Below are positions 1 through 7,935 of a DNA stretch of 64,000 nt, piece by piece. A program made the position numbers and the translations under genes. The notes under the pieces are model-generated. The model ran no database searches and was not told the DNA's origin. It saw nothing but the letters and a program-made list of their open reading frames with translations. The stretch's first letter is position 1; every line of letters starts with the position of its first letter. The stretch comes from Gammaproteobacteria bacterium (GTDB taxonomy: Bacteria > Pseudomonadota > Gammaproteobacteria > Pseudomonadales > JAUIET01), in assembly GCA_030429735.1 (NCBI GenBank), contig JAUIET010000003.1:310001-374000 (forward strand), read 5' to 3'.

Positions 1-845
1 GGCGCGGCAAGAAAACCGATGTGTTTGTGGTCTACGATCGAAGTACACTGAAGATCAAAAAAGAAATTGTGTGGCCAACGGATCGTATGCAGGTGTTGCC
101 CGAGCGTTACGCCATGACGGTATCCGGCGACGGTGATTATGTGTTTGCCGCTAACTTCAACCCGGCTGCATCGTTCTCTGTTGTTCGGCTGGACGATCAT
201 GAGCTACTCGACACTATTGGTACGCCAGGCTGTGTACTCACCTACCCTGTCGGCAAACGCAGCGTTGCATCGCTGTGCAGCAATGGTGGCATGCTGACAA
301 CCGTGGTGAACAAAGATGGCAGCCTGAAGTCACAGCAACGTATGGAGCCATTTTTTGACACTGACAAAACGCCTATATTCGAGCGGCCTGCGATCATCGG
401 CGGGCACGCCTACTTCCCCAGCTTCAAAGGTGTTATGCACGATATCGATGTGAGCGGCGAAATAGCTAAATACAACGGTTCCTGGAGCATGCTCAGCGAT
501 GAAGAGAAAGCAGCGAACTGGCGGCCAAGTGGTCTGGGGCTGCTGGACAAAGACGACTCCGGATTGATTTATGTGATCATGCACCCCGACGGCGCCGAGG
601 GCACTCAGTCACATGGCGGGCCGCAAATCTGGGTTTTCGACCCCAAGAAAAAGAAACGCGTAAAGATTATAGAAGCGCCTAACCATGCTATTTCTGTGGC
701 GGTCAGTCGTGGTAAATCGCCCAAGCTGGTCGTTACCAACGGCATGCTGGGGCTTGATGTCATTGACGCGCAGTCGGGTGAGCTGGTGCAAACTGTCACA
801 GACTTTGGCAATGTCACGCCATTGCTGTTGCACAAGTCTTACTAA
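1..845 (+). CDS. aauB: Aromatic/aralkylamine dehydrogenase large (heavy) subunit, 3' part
   Basis: The gene is cut by the window edge: the reading frame is open from base 3, so about 281 C-terminal residues are seen and roughly the first third, including the signal peptide, is missing. The protein is the seven-bladed beta-propeller large subunit of a periplasmic TTQ amine dehydrogenase, which with the small subunit oxidises primary amines to aldehyde, ammonia and two electrons. Recognisable family stretches are the FVVYDRSTLKIKKEI and WVFDPKKKKRV propeller strands. The mauE-, mauD- and mauA-like genes follow with almost no spacing, which fixes the identity. I choose aau over mau because the small subunit resembles aromatic amine dehydrogenase more closely and because no mauF/G/L/M/N follow. 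Substrate is inferred, not seen. Confidence 0.88.
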   Translation, partial: RGKKTDVFVVYDRSTLKIKKEIVWPTDRMQVLPERYAMTVSGDGDYVFAANFNPAASFSVVRLDDHELLDTIGTPGCVLTYPVGKRSVASLCSNGGMLTTVVNKDGSLKSQQRMEPFFDTDKTPIFERPAIIGGHAYFPSFKGVMHDIDVSGEIAKYNGSWSMLSDEEKAANWRPSGLGLLDKDDSGLIYVIMHPDGAEGTQSHGGPQIWVFDPKKKKRVKIIEAPNHAISVAVSRGKSPKLVVTNGMLGLDVIDAQSGELVQTVTDFGNVTPLLLHKSY

Positions 846-847
846 GC

Positions 848-1399
848 ATGAACCTGTTCGCTGTTTTTGCCGACTCCGCCGCCGTCTTTTTAATGACTGT
901 GCTGTTGATCGCGGGCATTCACAAGCTCAGCCCAGCCAACCAGAACTATTATCGCGGCGTGCTGGAAGGATACGGCTTGCCCTACCATTCGCAGTTGAAT
1001 CTGGCCAGTCTTGTGCTTGGCGTGGTTGAAGTGTTTACCGCGTTTGCCATTCTGATCCCGGTATCAAGGTCGCTCGGGGCATTATTTGCGATTGCCTTGT
1101 TCAGCATTTATCTGGCAGCGATGGCGGTTCAATTAATCCAGGGCAAGCGTGACCTGGATTGCGGCTGCGCTGGCCCGCTTGGCAGTTCAACAATAAGCCC
1201 GGCGTTGCTGCTGCGCAATGCCGTGTTAATCGGTATTGCCATCTACTGCCTGATTGAATCAGCCAGCCTTTTCGGGCAACTTACCAGCATTGCCTTAAGC
1301 GCACCCTTTGCGCTGCTGGCATTGATGGTTTACGTGTGTTCTGAACAGTTAATCGCGAACAGCCAAAAGCTAAAGCTGTTGCAACGCAGAGTGTCGTAG
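848..1399 (+). CDS. aauE: MauE/AauE-type membrane protein for amine dehydrogenase maturation
   Basis: Integral membrane protein of 183 residues with about four hydrophobic helices (roughly 10-28, 55-100, 118-140, 143-165), in the DoxX/MauE superfamily. MauE is needed, together with MauD, for transport, disulfide formation or stability of the small subunit. A cysteine pair in a DCGCAG motif (near residues 98-102) lies between helices, as expected for a thiol-exchange partner of a thioredoxin-like protein. The ATG lies two bases after the aauB stop and the stop lies one base before aauD, so the four aau genes are almost certainly one transcript. Confidence 0.88.
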   Translation: MNLFAVFADSAAVFLMTVLLIAGIHKLSPANQNYYRGVLEGYGLPYHSQLNLASLVLGVVEVFTAFAILIPVSRSLGALFAIALFSIYLAAMAVQLIQGKRDLDCGCAGPLGSSTISPALLLRNAVLIGIAIYCLIESASLFGQLTSIALSAPFALLALMVYVCSEQLIANSQKLKLLQRRVS

Positions 1400-1400
1400 T

Positions 1401-2000
1401 ATGGAACCGTTACTGATCTCAAATATTTTATTGTGGCTGGTGGTGATCGCTATGAGCGTGGTCATTTTCGCTCTGACCCGGCAGATCGGCATCTTGTATG
1501 AGCGGGTAGCGCCCGCCGGCGCATTAGCGGTAAATCAAAATATCTCGGTGGGTCAGGATGCCCCGGCGATGTCGTTCCAGAGTATCTCCGCTGAGATGAT
1601 TCAGATAGGTGGTGAAAGCCAGCAGGGTAAATCTCAGTTGCTGTTCTGGGCATCACCTGATTGCCCGGTGTGCAAAACCTTGATGCCCACATTGAAGTCA
1701 GTTGCCAAAGCGGAAGCAGACTGGATACAACTGGTGATCGCGTCAGATGGCATGGAGCTGGACCATAAATCATACATCAAACAGTTTGGCCTGGATGACT
1801 TCCCATACATCATCTCTGAGGTGCTGGGTAAGAGTTACGGTGTCGCGAAACTGCCTTATGCGGTTGTTATTGATGAAACCGGTAAAGTTGCATCGATGGG
1901 AATCGTGAACTCAAGAGAGCATTTGGAAAGCCTGTTTGAAGCGAAGGAACGAAAGGTCGCGTCAATTCAGGACTATATGGCCGCACGCGGCGATCAATAG
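1401..2000 (+). CDS. aauD: MauD/AauD-type thioredoxin-like protein
   Basis: Membrane-anchored periplasmic thioredoxin-fold protein of 199 residues. An N-terminal helix (about 6-25) is followed by a thioredoxin/AhpC-TSA-like domain with a CPVC redox centre (C88 and C91) after the FWASPDCP strand, and a cis-proline KLPYAVVID stretch near residue 150. MauD proteins help form the six disulfides of the TTQ subunit; loss of mauD abolishes the small subunit in known systems. It sits between aauE and aauA in the canonical B-E-D-A order. Confidence 0.9.
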   Translation: MEPLLISNILLWLVVIAMSVVIFALTRQIGILYERVAPAGALAVNQNISVGQDAPAMSFQSISAEMIQIGGESQQGKSQLLFWASPDCPVCKTLMPTLKSVAKAEADWIQLVIASDGMELDHKSYIKQFGLDDFPYIISEVLGKSYGVAKLPYAVVIDETGKVASMGIVNSREHLESLFEAKERKVASIQDYMAARGDQ

Positions 2001-2033
2001 TTAGCACAAGAGTAAGAGAAACAGGTAAATACT

Positions 2034-2555
2034 ATGAACATTCTCGATAAATTCATGGAAAAGTCTTCCAGGCACGTTGCGCAGCGAAGCTCACGGCGCG
2101 GCCTGTTACGCGGACTGGGAACCGCCATGGTCGGCGCCGCCAGCATTCCGCTGTTACCTGTTGCGCGCGCTTCCGAGGGTGGCGCGCAAGCCAGCGCGCC
2201 GGTTGATACGGGTGACCCAACCACTTGCGACTATTGGCGTTACTGTGCCATTGACGGCTTTCTGTGTGAGTGCTGTGGCGGTACATACAATAGCTGTCCG
2301 CCCGGCACGGAAATGTCGACCCTTACCTGGATTGGTACCTGTACTAATCCGGACGATGGTCGCAACTACGTGATCTCCTACAACGATTGTTGTGGTGCTA
2401 CACAGTGCGCCAACTGTTTGTGCCAGCGTGATGAACGTGACCGGCCGGTGTATCGCGCTGACAAGTCAAACGACATCAACTGGTGTCTTGGTTCGTCGAG
2501 TTCGATATACCACTGCTCAACAGCGATTGTGGTTGGATTGGCATTAGAAGATTGA
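2034..2555 (+). CDS. aauA: Aromatic amine dehydrogenase small subunit (TTQ precursor)
   Basis: Catalytic subunit of 173 residues carrying the tryptophan tryptophylquinone precursor. A Tat signal (SSRRGLLRG near 19-27, then a hydrophobic stretch ending PVARA) exports it folded. W99 (in TLTWIGTC) and W150 (in INWCLG) correspond to TTQ residues W57 and W108 of Paracoccus methylamine dehydrogenase with a constant offset of 42; the same offset places the essential aspartates at D74 and D118. The cysteine-rich CDYWRYCAIDGFLCECCGG block matches the six-disulfide fold and is closer to Alcaligenes faecalis AADH as I remember it than to MADH. Its stop overlaps the likely TTG start of the next gene. Confidence 0.93.
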   Translation: MNILDKFMEKSSRHVAQRSSRRGLLRGLGTAMVGAASIPLLPVARASEGGAQASAPVDTGDPTTCDYWRYCAIDGFLCECCGGTYNSCPPGTEMSTLTWIGTCTNPDDGRNYVISYNDCCGATQCANCLCQRDERDRPVYRADKSNDINWCLGSSSSIYHCSTAIVVGLALED

Positions 2556-2989
2556 AGAATTGCGCTTGGCTCATCCTGTTTTTTGCAGTTCTGCCTGATT
2601 ATGGCCAGGCGGACTCGGACCGCCGTCAGGCAGACACAGATCAAAGGCGGGCAAAATTTAATTACCAACTGTTTTGCCAGGGTTGTCATGGGCCCGATGG
2701 TGCCGGTCGCAATGGTGTGCCCAGGATCCATTCTGAAATTGGTGTGTTTCTAAAATCTCAGGCCGGACGTGAGTATCTGATAAAAGTACCGGGGGCGGCC
2801 AATGCGCCGCTCAAGGACGCTGAGCTCGCCGATGTAATGAACTGGACGTTGAATCAATTTGCCGGCAACAGCCTACCCGAACAATGGCGGGAATACACCG
2901 AACACGAAGTCGCCGAGTACCGTAAGCAACCTTTACTCGAAGTACTCGAACACCGCAAGACATTGCTCCAGGAACTCAGCACTCAATGA
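2552..2989 (+). CDS. Periplasmic mono-haem cytochrome c, aau-linked
   Basis: Small secreted cytochrome c of about 145 residues with one haem site (CQGCH, C42/C45/H46 counted from the chosen start). The frame is open further upstream inside aauA (a GTG at 2483), but a TTG at 2552 that overlaps the aauA TGA gives a normal signal peptide (MKNCAWLILFFAVLP then QA), so I choose it. In the A. faecalis aau cluster a small periplasmic mono-haem cytochrome gene (orf-2) also follows aauA. It probably takes electrons from the dehydrogenase or from its primary acceptor. The downstream end overlaps the next ATG by four bases. Confidence 0.8.
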   Translation: MKNCAWLILFFAVLPDYGQADSDRRQADTDQRRAKFNYQLFCQGCHGPDGAGRNGVPRIHSEIGVFLKSQAGREYLIKVPGAANAPLKDAELADVMNWTLNQFAGNSLPEQWREYTEHEVAEYRKQPLLEVLEHRKTLLQELSTQ

Positions 2990-3564
2990 GGTCAATAATG
3001 AAAACGCACTCTTTTGTATCAACTCTGCCGTTTACCATTTTGTTGCTGCTGGGCGTTTACGCTCACGCCGAAGACGGTAAAGCGCTCGCACAGGCATGCA
3101 TTGCCTGCCATGGTGAAAACGGAGTGGGTTCTGCACCGAGCTGGCCCAACCTCGCTGGGCAAAAACGCGACTACCTGGTGACGCAAATTACTGCGTTCCG
3201 TGACGGTGAGCGCAAGGAGCCCACAATGCTGCCTTTCGTGCAAAACCTGAACGACACTCAAATCCTTGCATTGGCAGACCATTATTCCACGTTGGACACG
3301 CCCGGCAATGCGGGTGCCAAACAGGTCAACCAGGCTGGGCTAAATGTTCGCGCAAATTGTCTTTCGTGCCATGGTGTACACGGTAAAACCGTGAACGATT
3401 TGTGGCCCAATCTGGCCGGCCAGAAAGCGCAGTACCTGCTGAAGCAGCTTCAAGACTTTAAACAAGGCACGCGGTACTCGCCAATTATGAATGTGATCGC
3501 CGGCGAACTGAACGAGCAACAAATGAAAGACGTGGCGGAATACTACAGCCAGCTGGCCTACTGA
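2986..3564 (+). CDS. Di-haem cytochrome c, c4 type
   Basis: Secreted di-haem cytochrome c of 192 residues. After a signal peptide (to about residue 28) two homologous cytochrome c domains follow, with haem sites CIACH (C38/C41/H42) and CLSCH (C125/C128/H129). Both domains share the WPNLAGQ and Y-L-Q-hydrophobic motifs typical of cytochrome c4, which shuttles electrons to terminal oxidases. The ATG at 2986 overlaps the previous stop (ATGA); a second ATG at 2998 is possible and would give a shorter signal peptide. It lies in the aau transcript, so it is a likely carrier between amine oxidation and the respiratory chain. Confidence 0.88.
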   Translation: MRSIMKTHSFVSTLPFTILLLLGVYAHAEDGKALAQACIACHGENGVGSAPSWPNLAGQKRDYLVTQITAFRDGERKEPTMLPFVQNLNDTQILALADHYSTLDTPGNAGAKQVNQAGLNVRANCLSCHGVHGKTVNDLWPNLAGQKAQYLLKQLQDFKQGTRYSPIMNVIAGELNEQQMKDVAEYYSQLAY

Positions 3565-3581
3565 TCCGTTTTTCACATACT

Positions 3582-4214
3582 TTGCCCGACCGCTTTTACG
3601 CCTACTGCTGTGTATTGCCGATCGCCGGCGTTTTACTTGGCCATAGAGCAGCAGCCGGATGGGTGTGGGATCTTGCCAACGGTTTTGGCTTCGCCGCGCT
3701 CGCAGGGCTTATCTACTTAAGTGTGCAGGGCAGACAACGTAAGCTGCAACAAATACACAAGCATTTTAGCTACGCCGTTACCATCATGGTGGCGGCTCAC
3801 GTGTTGATTCTACTCAGTACGGATGCCGTCGTTATCAACTATGTGCTGCCGGGTGCACCGTTGTATATGTGGGCAGGCACATTGGCCCTGTTCTTACTGA
3901 TTTTTATTGTACTGAGCTCGGTACCCGGTAATCGCAAGCGTTGCTTCAACGAGTTAGAAGGATTTCGAGCGTGGCACAAGCCGCTTAGCTGGCTGCTCAT
4001 TGCCAGCGTTGTGTATCATATTATTGGCAGCGGCTTCTATTTTCGATCGGTGCTGCAATGGTGCGCATTGATACTGCTGTTAGCCCCACTGTTACTTTCT
4101 GCAAAACATCATGACCGAATCGGGCTACGGTCGTTCTCTCCTGTCACGTTCCTGCTAGGCGGCTCATTGGCTTCAGGCTTGCTTGCTCTCGTACTGAACT
4201 GGCAAACAGTGTGA
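3582..4214 (+). CDS. Ferric-reductase-like transmembrane b-type cytochrome
   Basis: Polytopic protein of about 210 residues with six to seven hydrophobic helices. Two histidine pairs spaced as in ferric-reductase-like domains are visible: H59/H61 with H73 in helix three and H132 with H146 in helix five (RAWHKPLSW...VYHIIG). That pattern would bind two stacked b haems across the membrane. No FAD/NAD domain is attached, so it would be a pure electron conduit. The start is uncertain: the first start in frame is a TTG at 3582 without a clear ribosome site. Its stop overlaps the GTG of the tetra-haem cytochrome, so the two are probably made together. Confidence 0.7.
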   Translation: MPDRFYAYCCVLPIAGVLLGHRAAAGWVWDLANGFGFAALAGLIYLSVQGRQRKLQQIHKHFSYAVTIMVAAHVLILLSTDAVVINYVLPGAPLYMWAGTLALFLLIFIVLSSVPGNRKRCFNELEGFRAWHKPLSWLLIASVVYHIIGSGFYFRSVLQWCALILLLAPLLLSAKHHDRIGLRSFSPVTFLLGGSLASGLLALVLNWQTV

Positions 4215-4576
4215 AGGTGTACGCTCTGGGTATTCTGTTTTTCTTGTTTGCAAGCATTGCTTTACTCGTCTATCTGTCCAGCGATCATCACCGCGCAACC
4301 GCAGACATCCACCACCAACCACGGCTGGCGATGACCTTCGACCATCAAACCCACGGCAAACAACAATGTATTGCCTGCCATCACAATTTCGTTGATAAAT
4401 CCGGGCAAGGCTTGTGCCTGGAGTGTCACGTCGCAACCAAAGGTTTACGCCTTGAATTCGAAGAGCAGTTTCACAACTTGTGCCGCGGATGCCATGAGGA
4501 AAAACAAGCCGAGGGCGAAAAGCATGGCCCGATTCGGCAATGTCTGGCTTGTCATACTGAAGACACGCTGCCGTAA
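4211..4576 (+). CDS. Membrane-anchored tetra-haem cytochrome c (class III-like)
   Basis: Protein of 121 residues with an uncleaved or cleavable N-terminal helix (residues 4-22) and four CxxCH sites: C53/C56/H57, C69/C72/H73, C91/C94/H95 and C111/C114/H115. Additional histidines (H45, H48, H58, H88, H105) could be sixth ligands, as in cytochrome c3/c7 proteins. The GTG start overlaps the preceding stop (GTGA). Coupled translation with the ferric-reductase-like b cytochrome suggests a membrane complex that moves electrons between the periplasmic cytochromes and the quinone pool. Direction of flow cannot be deduced from sequence. Confidence 0.85.
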   Translation: MKVYALGILFFLFASIALLVYLSSDHHRATADIHHQPRLAMTFDHQTHGKQQCIACHHNFVDKSGQGLCLECHVATKGLRLEFEEQFHNLCRGCHEEKQAEGEKHGPIRQCLACHTEDTLP

Positions 4577-4625
4577 CCGCACTTTACGCAAGGAAGCTCT
4601 GAAAAATACCCGATGCCTCTGCTTC

Positions 4626-5303
4626 CTAATCTTTTGATCTCGTCGAAGCTTTCACTGGGCGGTTCAGTTCTTTACCCAGTCGACGTAGTGTTTTCGCCGC
4701 TTTCACGATTGGTTGATTTGTATCAACCCACCGGGAACCTGGACTGTCCAGCATTCGATTTCCCAGCGCCCGGATTTCATCCAGAGAGGACACAAGGCCA
4801 ACTGAGATCCGCGCGTTGGACCACAGAGCGGAACGCTCCATATGGTGAGCACATGCGTGCAGGTTCCATCCGGCCAGCTTTAAATCGTTTTGATCCCTGG
4901 CGGCCATAGCCTGCAGCAAGTAATGTTGCGACAGCAGCCAGTGAGCGCGTGCAAATAGCGGGTCAAAGTCCCCCACCGTTACCGTTGGTTCATGAAGACG
5001 ACTTGCGAGATGTTCCATACTGTCTACCACATCTAATATGTCTGGCGCCAACCGCTCATCTGCACGATTTGCTTCAACGCCTATATAATTTTTCGCAACC
5101 ACTAAATCAGCGGCAGCTGCGTCAAAATTCCGAATCAGAAAAGCGTCGCGGATTCTGCGAAAACGTCGCGACGGCAAATCATAAAACGTAACCCAGACCT
5201 CTCCGTCTGGCTGAAAAAAACGCTGCTTTGTATCGCCGTCAGCCACAACCGAATCGGCAGCAATAACGAACAAAAAAAGCGCAACGCGCTGGTAAACCTT
5301 CAT
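4626..5303 (-). CDS. Secreted helical protein of unknown function
   Basis: Protein of 225 residues with a signal peptide (MKVYQRVALFLFVIAADSVVA, roughly 1-21). The mature part is rich in alanine, leucine and histidine, appears all-helical, and contains paired segments (about 55-105 and 115-170) that look like helical-repeat bundles; an HACAHHMERSA segment could bind a metal or haem but this is only a suggestion. It reads towards the aau operon and ends 49 bases from it, so it is not part of that transcript. I do not recognise the family; the pattern faintly recalls YfdX-type periplasmic helical proteins. Confidence 0.72.
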   Translation of the reverse strand: MKVYQRVALFLFVIAADSVVADGDTKQRFFQPDGEVWVTFYDLPSRRFRRIRDAFLIRNFDAAAADLVVAKNYIGVEANRADERLAPDILDVVDSMEHLASRLHEPTVTVGDFDPLFARAHWLLSQHYLLQAMAARDQNDLKLAGWNLHACAHHMERSALWSNARISVGLVSSLDEIRALGNRMLDSPGSRWVDTNQPIVKAAKTLRRLGKELNRPVKASTRSKD

Positions 5304-5511
5304 AGTGAGCTCCTGGTATGGTTCATAGTCACTATCTCCACTGTGGCTTCCACAGGTGCCTGCTCACCTGTCAGTCGTGTTTCACACATAGGGTGAAGCA
5401 GCGGTATTCGCCACACCATAGATCCTAATTTTTTATAAGGCAAGCAGTCAGACGCGGGTTATCCAATTGTTTTGTTGCGACAACTGGAAATATTGCAGCA
5501 ATTAAAGCGTT

Positions 5512-6294
5512 TTATGACTCCAACACGGGCGAACAATAAAAATACTCCACATCCCTGAATGAAAGCAGCGGCTCACCACTCCCAAAAATACGCACTGACG
5601 TGAAGAGCTTACGACGATCGGATTGAATCCGCCAAATACCAGCCTCCTCTGCCTGATACTCTGCATCCAAGCCATGTTTGCTAACTCCGGTCTCAATTTG
5701 CTCGCAATCGTTGATTAAACGAAGCACGAAAGCTGGCGAAACGTCGCCGCGCATGATCTGTCTCGCATGATCATTGCGTGCGTAAATATGCAAAATTACG
5801 CTGATACCATCCGGTTTTGGGAAATGGTCCGGAAAAACTGTATACAGCAGGCTTGCTGCATCAAACAAGTTTCTACGCAATGCCACACGTGCCGAAGATT
5901 GCCAAATCTTGCGATCGTTTGCATTAACACATAACTGCAAAAGTTCGTTACGATCAAGGCGTCCACCGGTTTTATGCTCGATAACATAACGAGCCGCTAC
6001 CATTGGATCTCGTTGTCTCAATCCATCAATACATCGCTTACGAATTTGCTTGCCCTGCAATCGCCAGGCATCCGAGATCTGCATCTTTTCCAGCAGCAAG
6101 CGATAATCATGGTCATCCCAAGCTTCCGGAATTTCATGCACGAATCCGAATTGTGCAATTTCAACCTCAAATCGAGCTTCGCCTAGCATCCTGTTCGCTC
6201 CAAATATGTGCAGTCTTTTATCTGTGGCCGGTGAAGGTCTGGACGCAATTGGTAGTGCTTGAGTCACATTTAGGTTCTTTAAAACATCGAACAT
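5512..6294 (-). CDS. Uncharacterised cytoplasmic protein
   Basis: Protein of 260 residues with no signal peptide or membrane helix. It is charged and rich in arginine and aspartate, with a helical middle part (about 80-205) and a beta-rich C-terminal end (TSVRIFGSGEPLLSF). I recognise no domain. It stands alone: 208 bases separate it from the secreted protein downstream and the divergent neighbour is the amidoligase operon. An ATG at 6294 with a GTGGA a few bases upstream is the likely start. Confidence 0.6.
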   Translation of the reverse strand: MFDVLKNLNVTQALPIASRPSPATDKRLHIFGANRMLGEARFEVEIAQFGFVHEIPEAWDDHDYRLLLEKMQISDAWRLQGKQIRKRCIDGLRQRDPMVAARYVIEHKTGGRLDRNELLQLCVNANDRKIWQSSARVALRRNLFDAASLLYTVFPDHFPKPDGISVILHIYARNDHARQIMRGDVSPAFVLRLINDCEQIETGVSKHGLDAEYQAEEAGIWRIQSDRRKLFTSVRIFGSGEPLLSFRDVEYFYCSPVLES

Positions 6295-6435
6295 TCCACA
6301 GGATTAACCGAAATAGGCTTCGAGTCTGGAGATCGGCGCAGATGACCATTATTTGTGTGACTCCGCTTGTTCATGTATCGTCAAACAAAGGTTGCATACC
6401 GGTGACCGCTATACCTGATTCCAGATACTAATCCA

Positions 6436-7935
6436 ATGAATAACAAGAACGCTGTGAACCCGCCAAAACCATCGCTAAAGGGCAGCGGGGATGTGTGGGG
6501 GGCCTACGATCCAGGTCAGTTTTATGATGAGCTCATCCGCAACCCGGGCAGCGCGCGCGTGTGCGCGAGACGTGCTGTGGACTATTTTCAGAAGATGTCC
6601 ATGCAGCGACTGATATCGCGACAGAAAGCCGCAGATTTGGCAATTCTTGAAATGGGTATCACCTTTACCGTGTATAACGAGGGGGAAAACATCGATCGCG
6701 CCTGGCCAATGGATATCATTCCACGCATTATTCCCTTGAGCGAATGGCGTACATTGAGTGATGGATTGCAACAACGATTGACAGCTCTGAATTTATTCAT
6801 CGATGACATTTACCATAAGCAGCAAATTCTCAAGGACAAAGTTGTCCCGGCGGAGCTGATTTTGAATTCACCGGAGTACTTGAAAGAGTGCCGCAACGTG
6901 AGTCCACCTTTTGGAGTATGGGCCAATATTTGTGGTACAGATCTGGTGCGCGACAACGATTCTACAGTCTATGTGCTGGAAGACAATCTGCGAGTCCCGT
7001 CAGGCGTTTCCTACATGCTGGAGAACCGCGCTATTTCGAAGCGGGTGTTGCCACAGCTTTTTAAGAATAACGACATCCAGCCTGTGGATGACTACCCTTC
7101 ACAGTTGTTTGACATGCTTGCGTCGCTTTCGCCTAGAAAAATTGAACGTCCGGAAATTGTTGTACTAACACCTGGCATCTACAACTCCGCCTATTTCGAA
7201 CACGCCTACCTTGCGCAACGGATGGGTGTCGAGTTGGTAGAGGGCTCAGATTTGCTGGTCGACAGCAACGACATCGTGTATATGAAGACGATTGGCGGTC
7301 TTGAGCGCGTCGATGTTATTTACCGTCGCATAAATGATAGTTTCCTGGATCCGGAAGTCTTTCGAAAAGACTCTGCACTTGGCACGCCAGGCCTGTTCAG
7401 GGCCTGGGCCAGAGGCAATGTAGCGTTGGCGAATGCGCCGGGCGCAGGTGTTGCCGACGACAAGGTCATTTATACCTATCTACCCGCCATCATCAAATAC
7501 TACCTCGATCAGGATCCAAAAATCGCCAACGTGCCTTCATACCCCTGCGTGGACGATCAATGCCGCAAGCATGTGCTCGCCAATTTGGACAGCATGGTCG
7601 TCAAACCGGCCAATGAATCCGGAGGCTATGGCATGATGATTGGTCCGGCCGCGAGCAACAAAGAGCGCGAAGAGTTTCGTGCTTTGATACAGAAAAATCC
7701 GCGAAATTACATGGCACAACCGGCGCTTAGCCTTTCAACCGCACCTACCTTATGTGGGGAAACCATCAAGCCGCGACACCTGGATCTGCGACCCTTCATA
7801 TTGCATGGCGAAACGCAGTACATCACAGCTGGGGGGCTAACTCGGGTCGCGCTTAGGGAAGGGTCTCTGGTGGTGAATTCCTCTCAGGGTGGTGGCAGCA
7901 AAGATACCTGGGTAGTTGATACGGAGGCCAGCTAA
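6436..7935 (+). CDS. Circularly permuted ATP-grasp amidoligase (DUF404/DUF407)
   Basis: Protein of 499 residues of the circularly permuted ATP-grasp family. Family signatures are GVWANICGTDLVRD with YVLEDNLRVPSGVSYMLENR (about residues 157-200), and the C-terminal ATP-grasp part with VVKPANESGGYGMMIGP and DLRPFILHG (about 390-460). These proteins are predicted to form amide or peptide bonds in a modification pathway together with alpha-E, transglutaminase-like and proteasome-like (Anbu) partners, all present here. The stop overlaps the ATG of the alpha-E gene by one base. No ribosome site is obvious upstream of the ATG. Confidence 0.9.
   Translation: MNNKNAVNPPKPSLKGSGDVWGAYDPGQFYDELIRNPGSARVCARRAVDYFQKMSMQRLISRQKAADLAILEMGITFTVYNEGENIDRAWPMDIIPRIIPLSEWRTLSDGLQQRLTALNLFIDDIYHKQQILKDKVVPAELILNSPEYLKECRNVSPPFGVWANICGTDLVRDNDSTVYVLEDNLRVPSGVSYMLENRAISKRVLPQLFKNNDIQPVDDYPSQLFDMLASLSPRKIERPEIVVLTPGIYNSAYFEHAYLAQRMGVELVEGSDLLVDSNDIVYMKTIGGLERVDVIYRRINDSFLDPEVFRKDSALGTPGLFRAWARGNVALANAPGAGVADDKVIYTYLPAIIKYYLDQDPKIANVPSYPCVDDQCRKHVLANLDSMVVKPANESGGYGMMIGPAASNKEREEFRALIQKNPRNYMAQPALSLSTAPTLCGETIKPRHLDLRPFILHGETQYITAGGLTRVALREGSLVVNSSQGGGSKDTWVVDTEAS

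Noticed and set aside
2378-2731. Minus-strand frame across aauA and the cytochrome gene
   Set aside because: It is the reverse reading of well-supported coding sequence with cysteine motifs on the plus strand.
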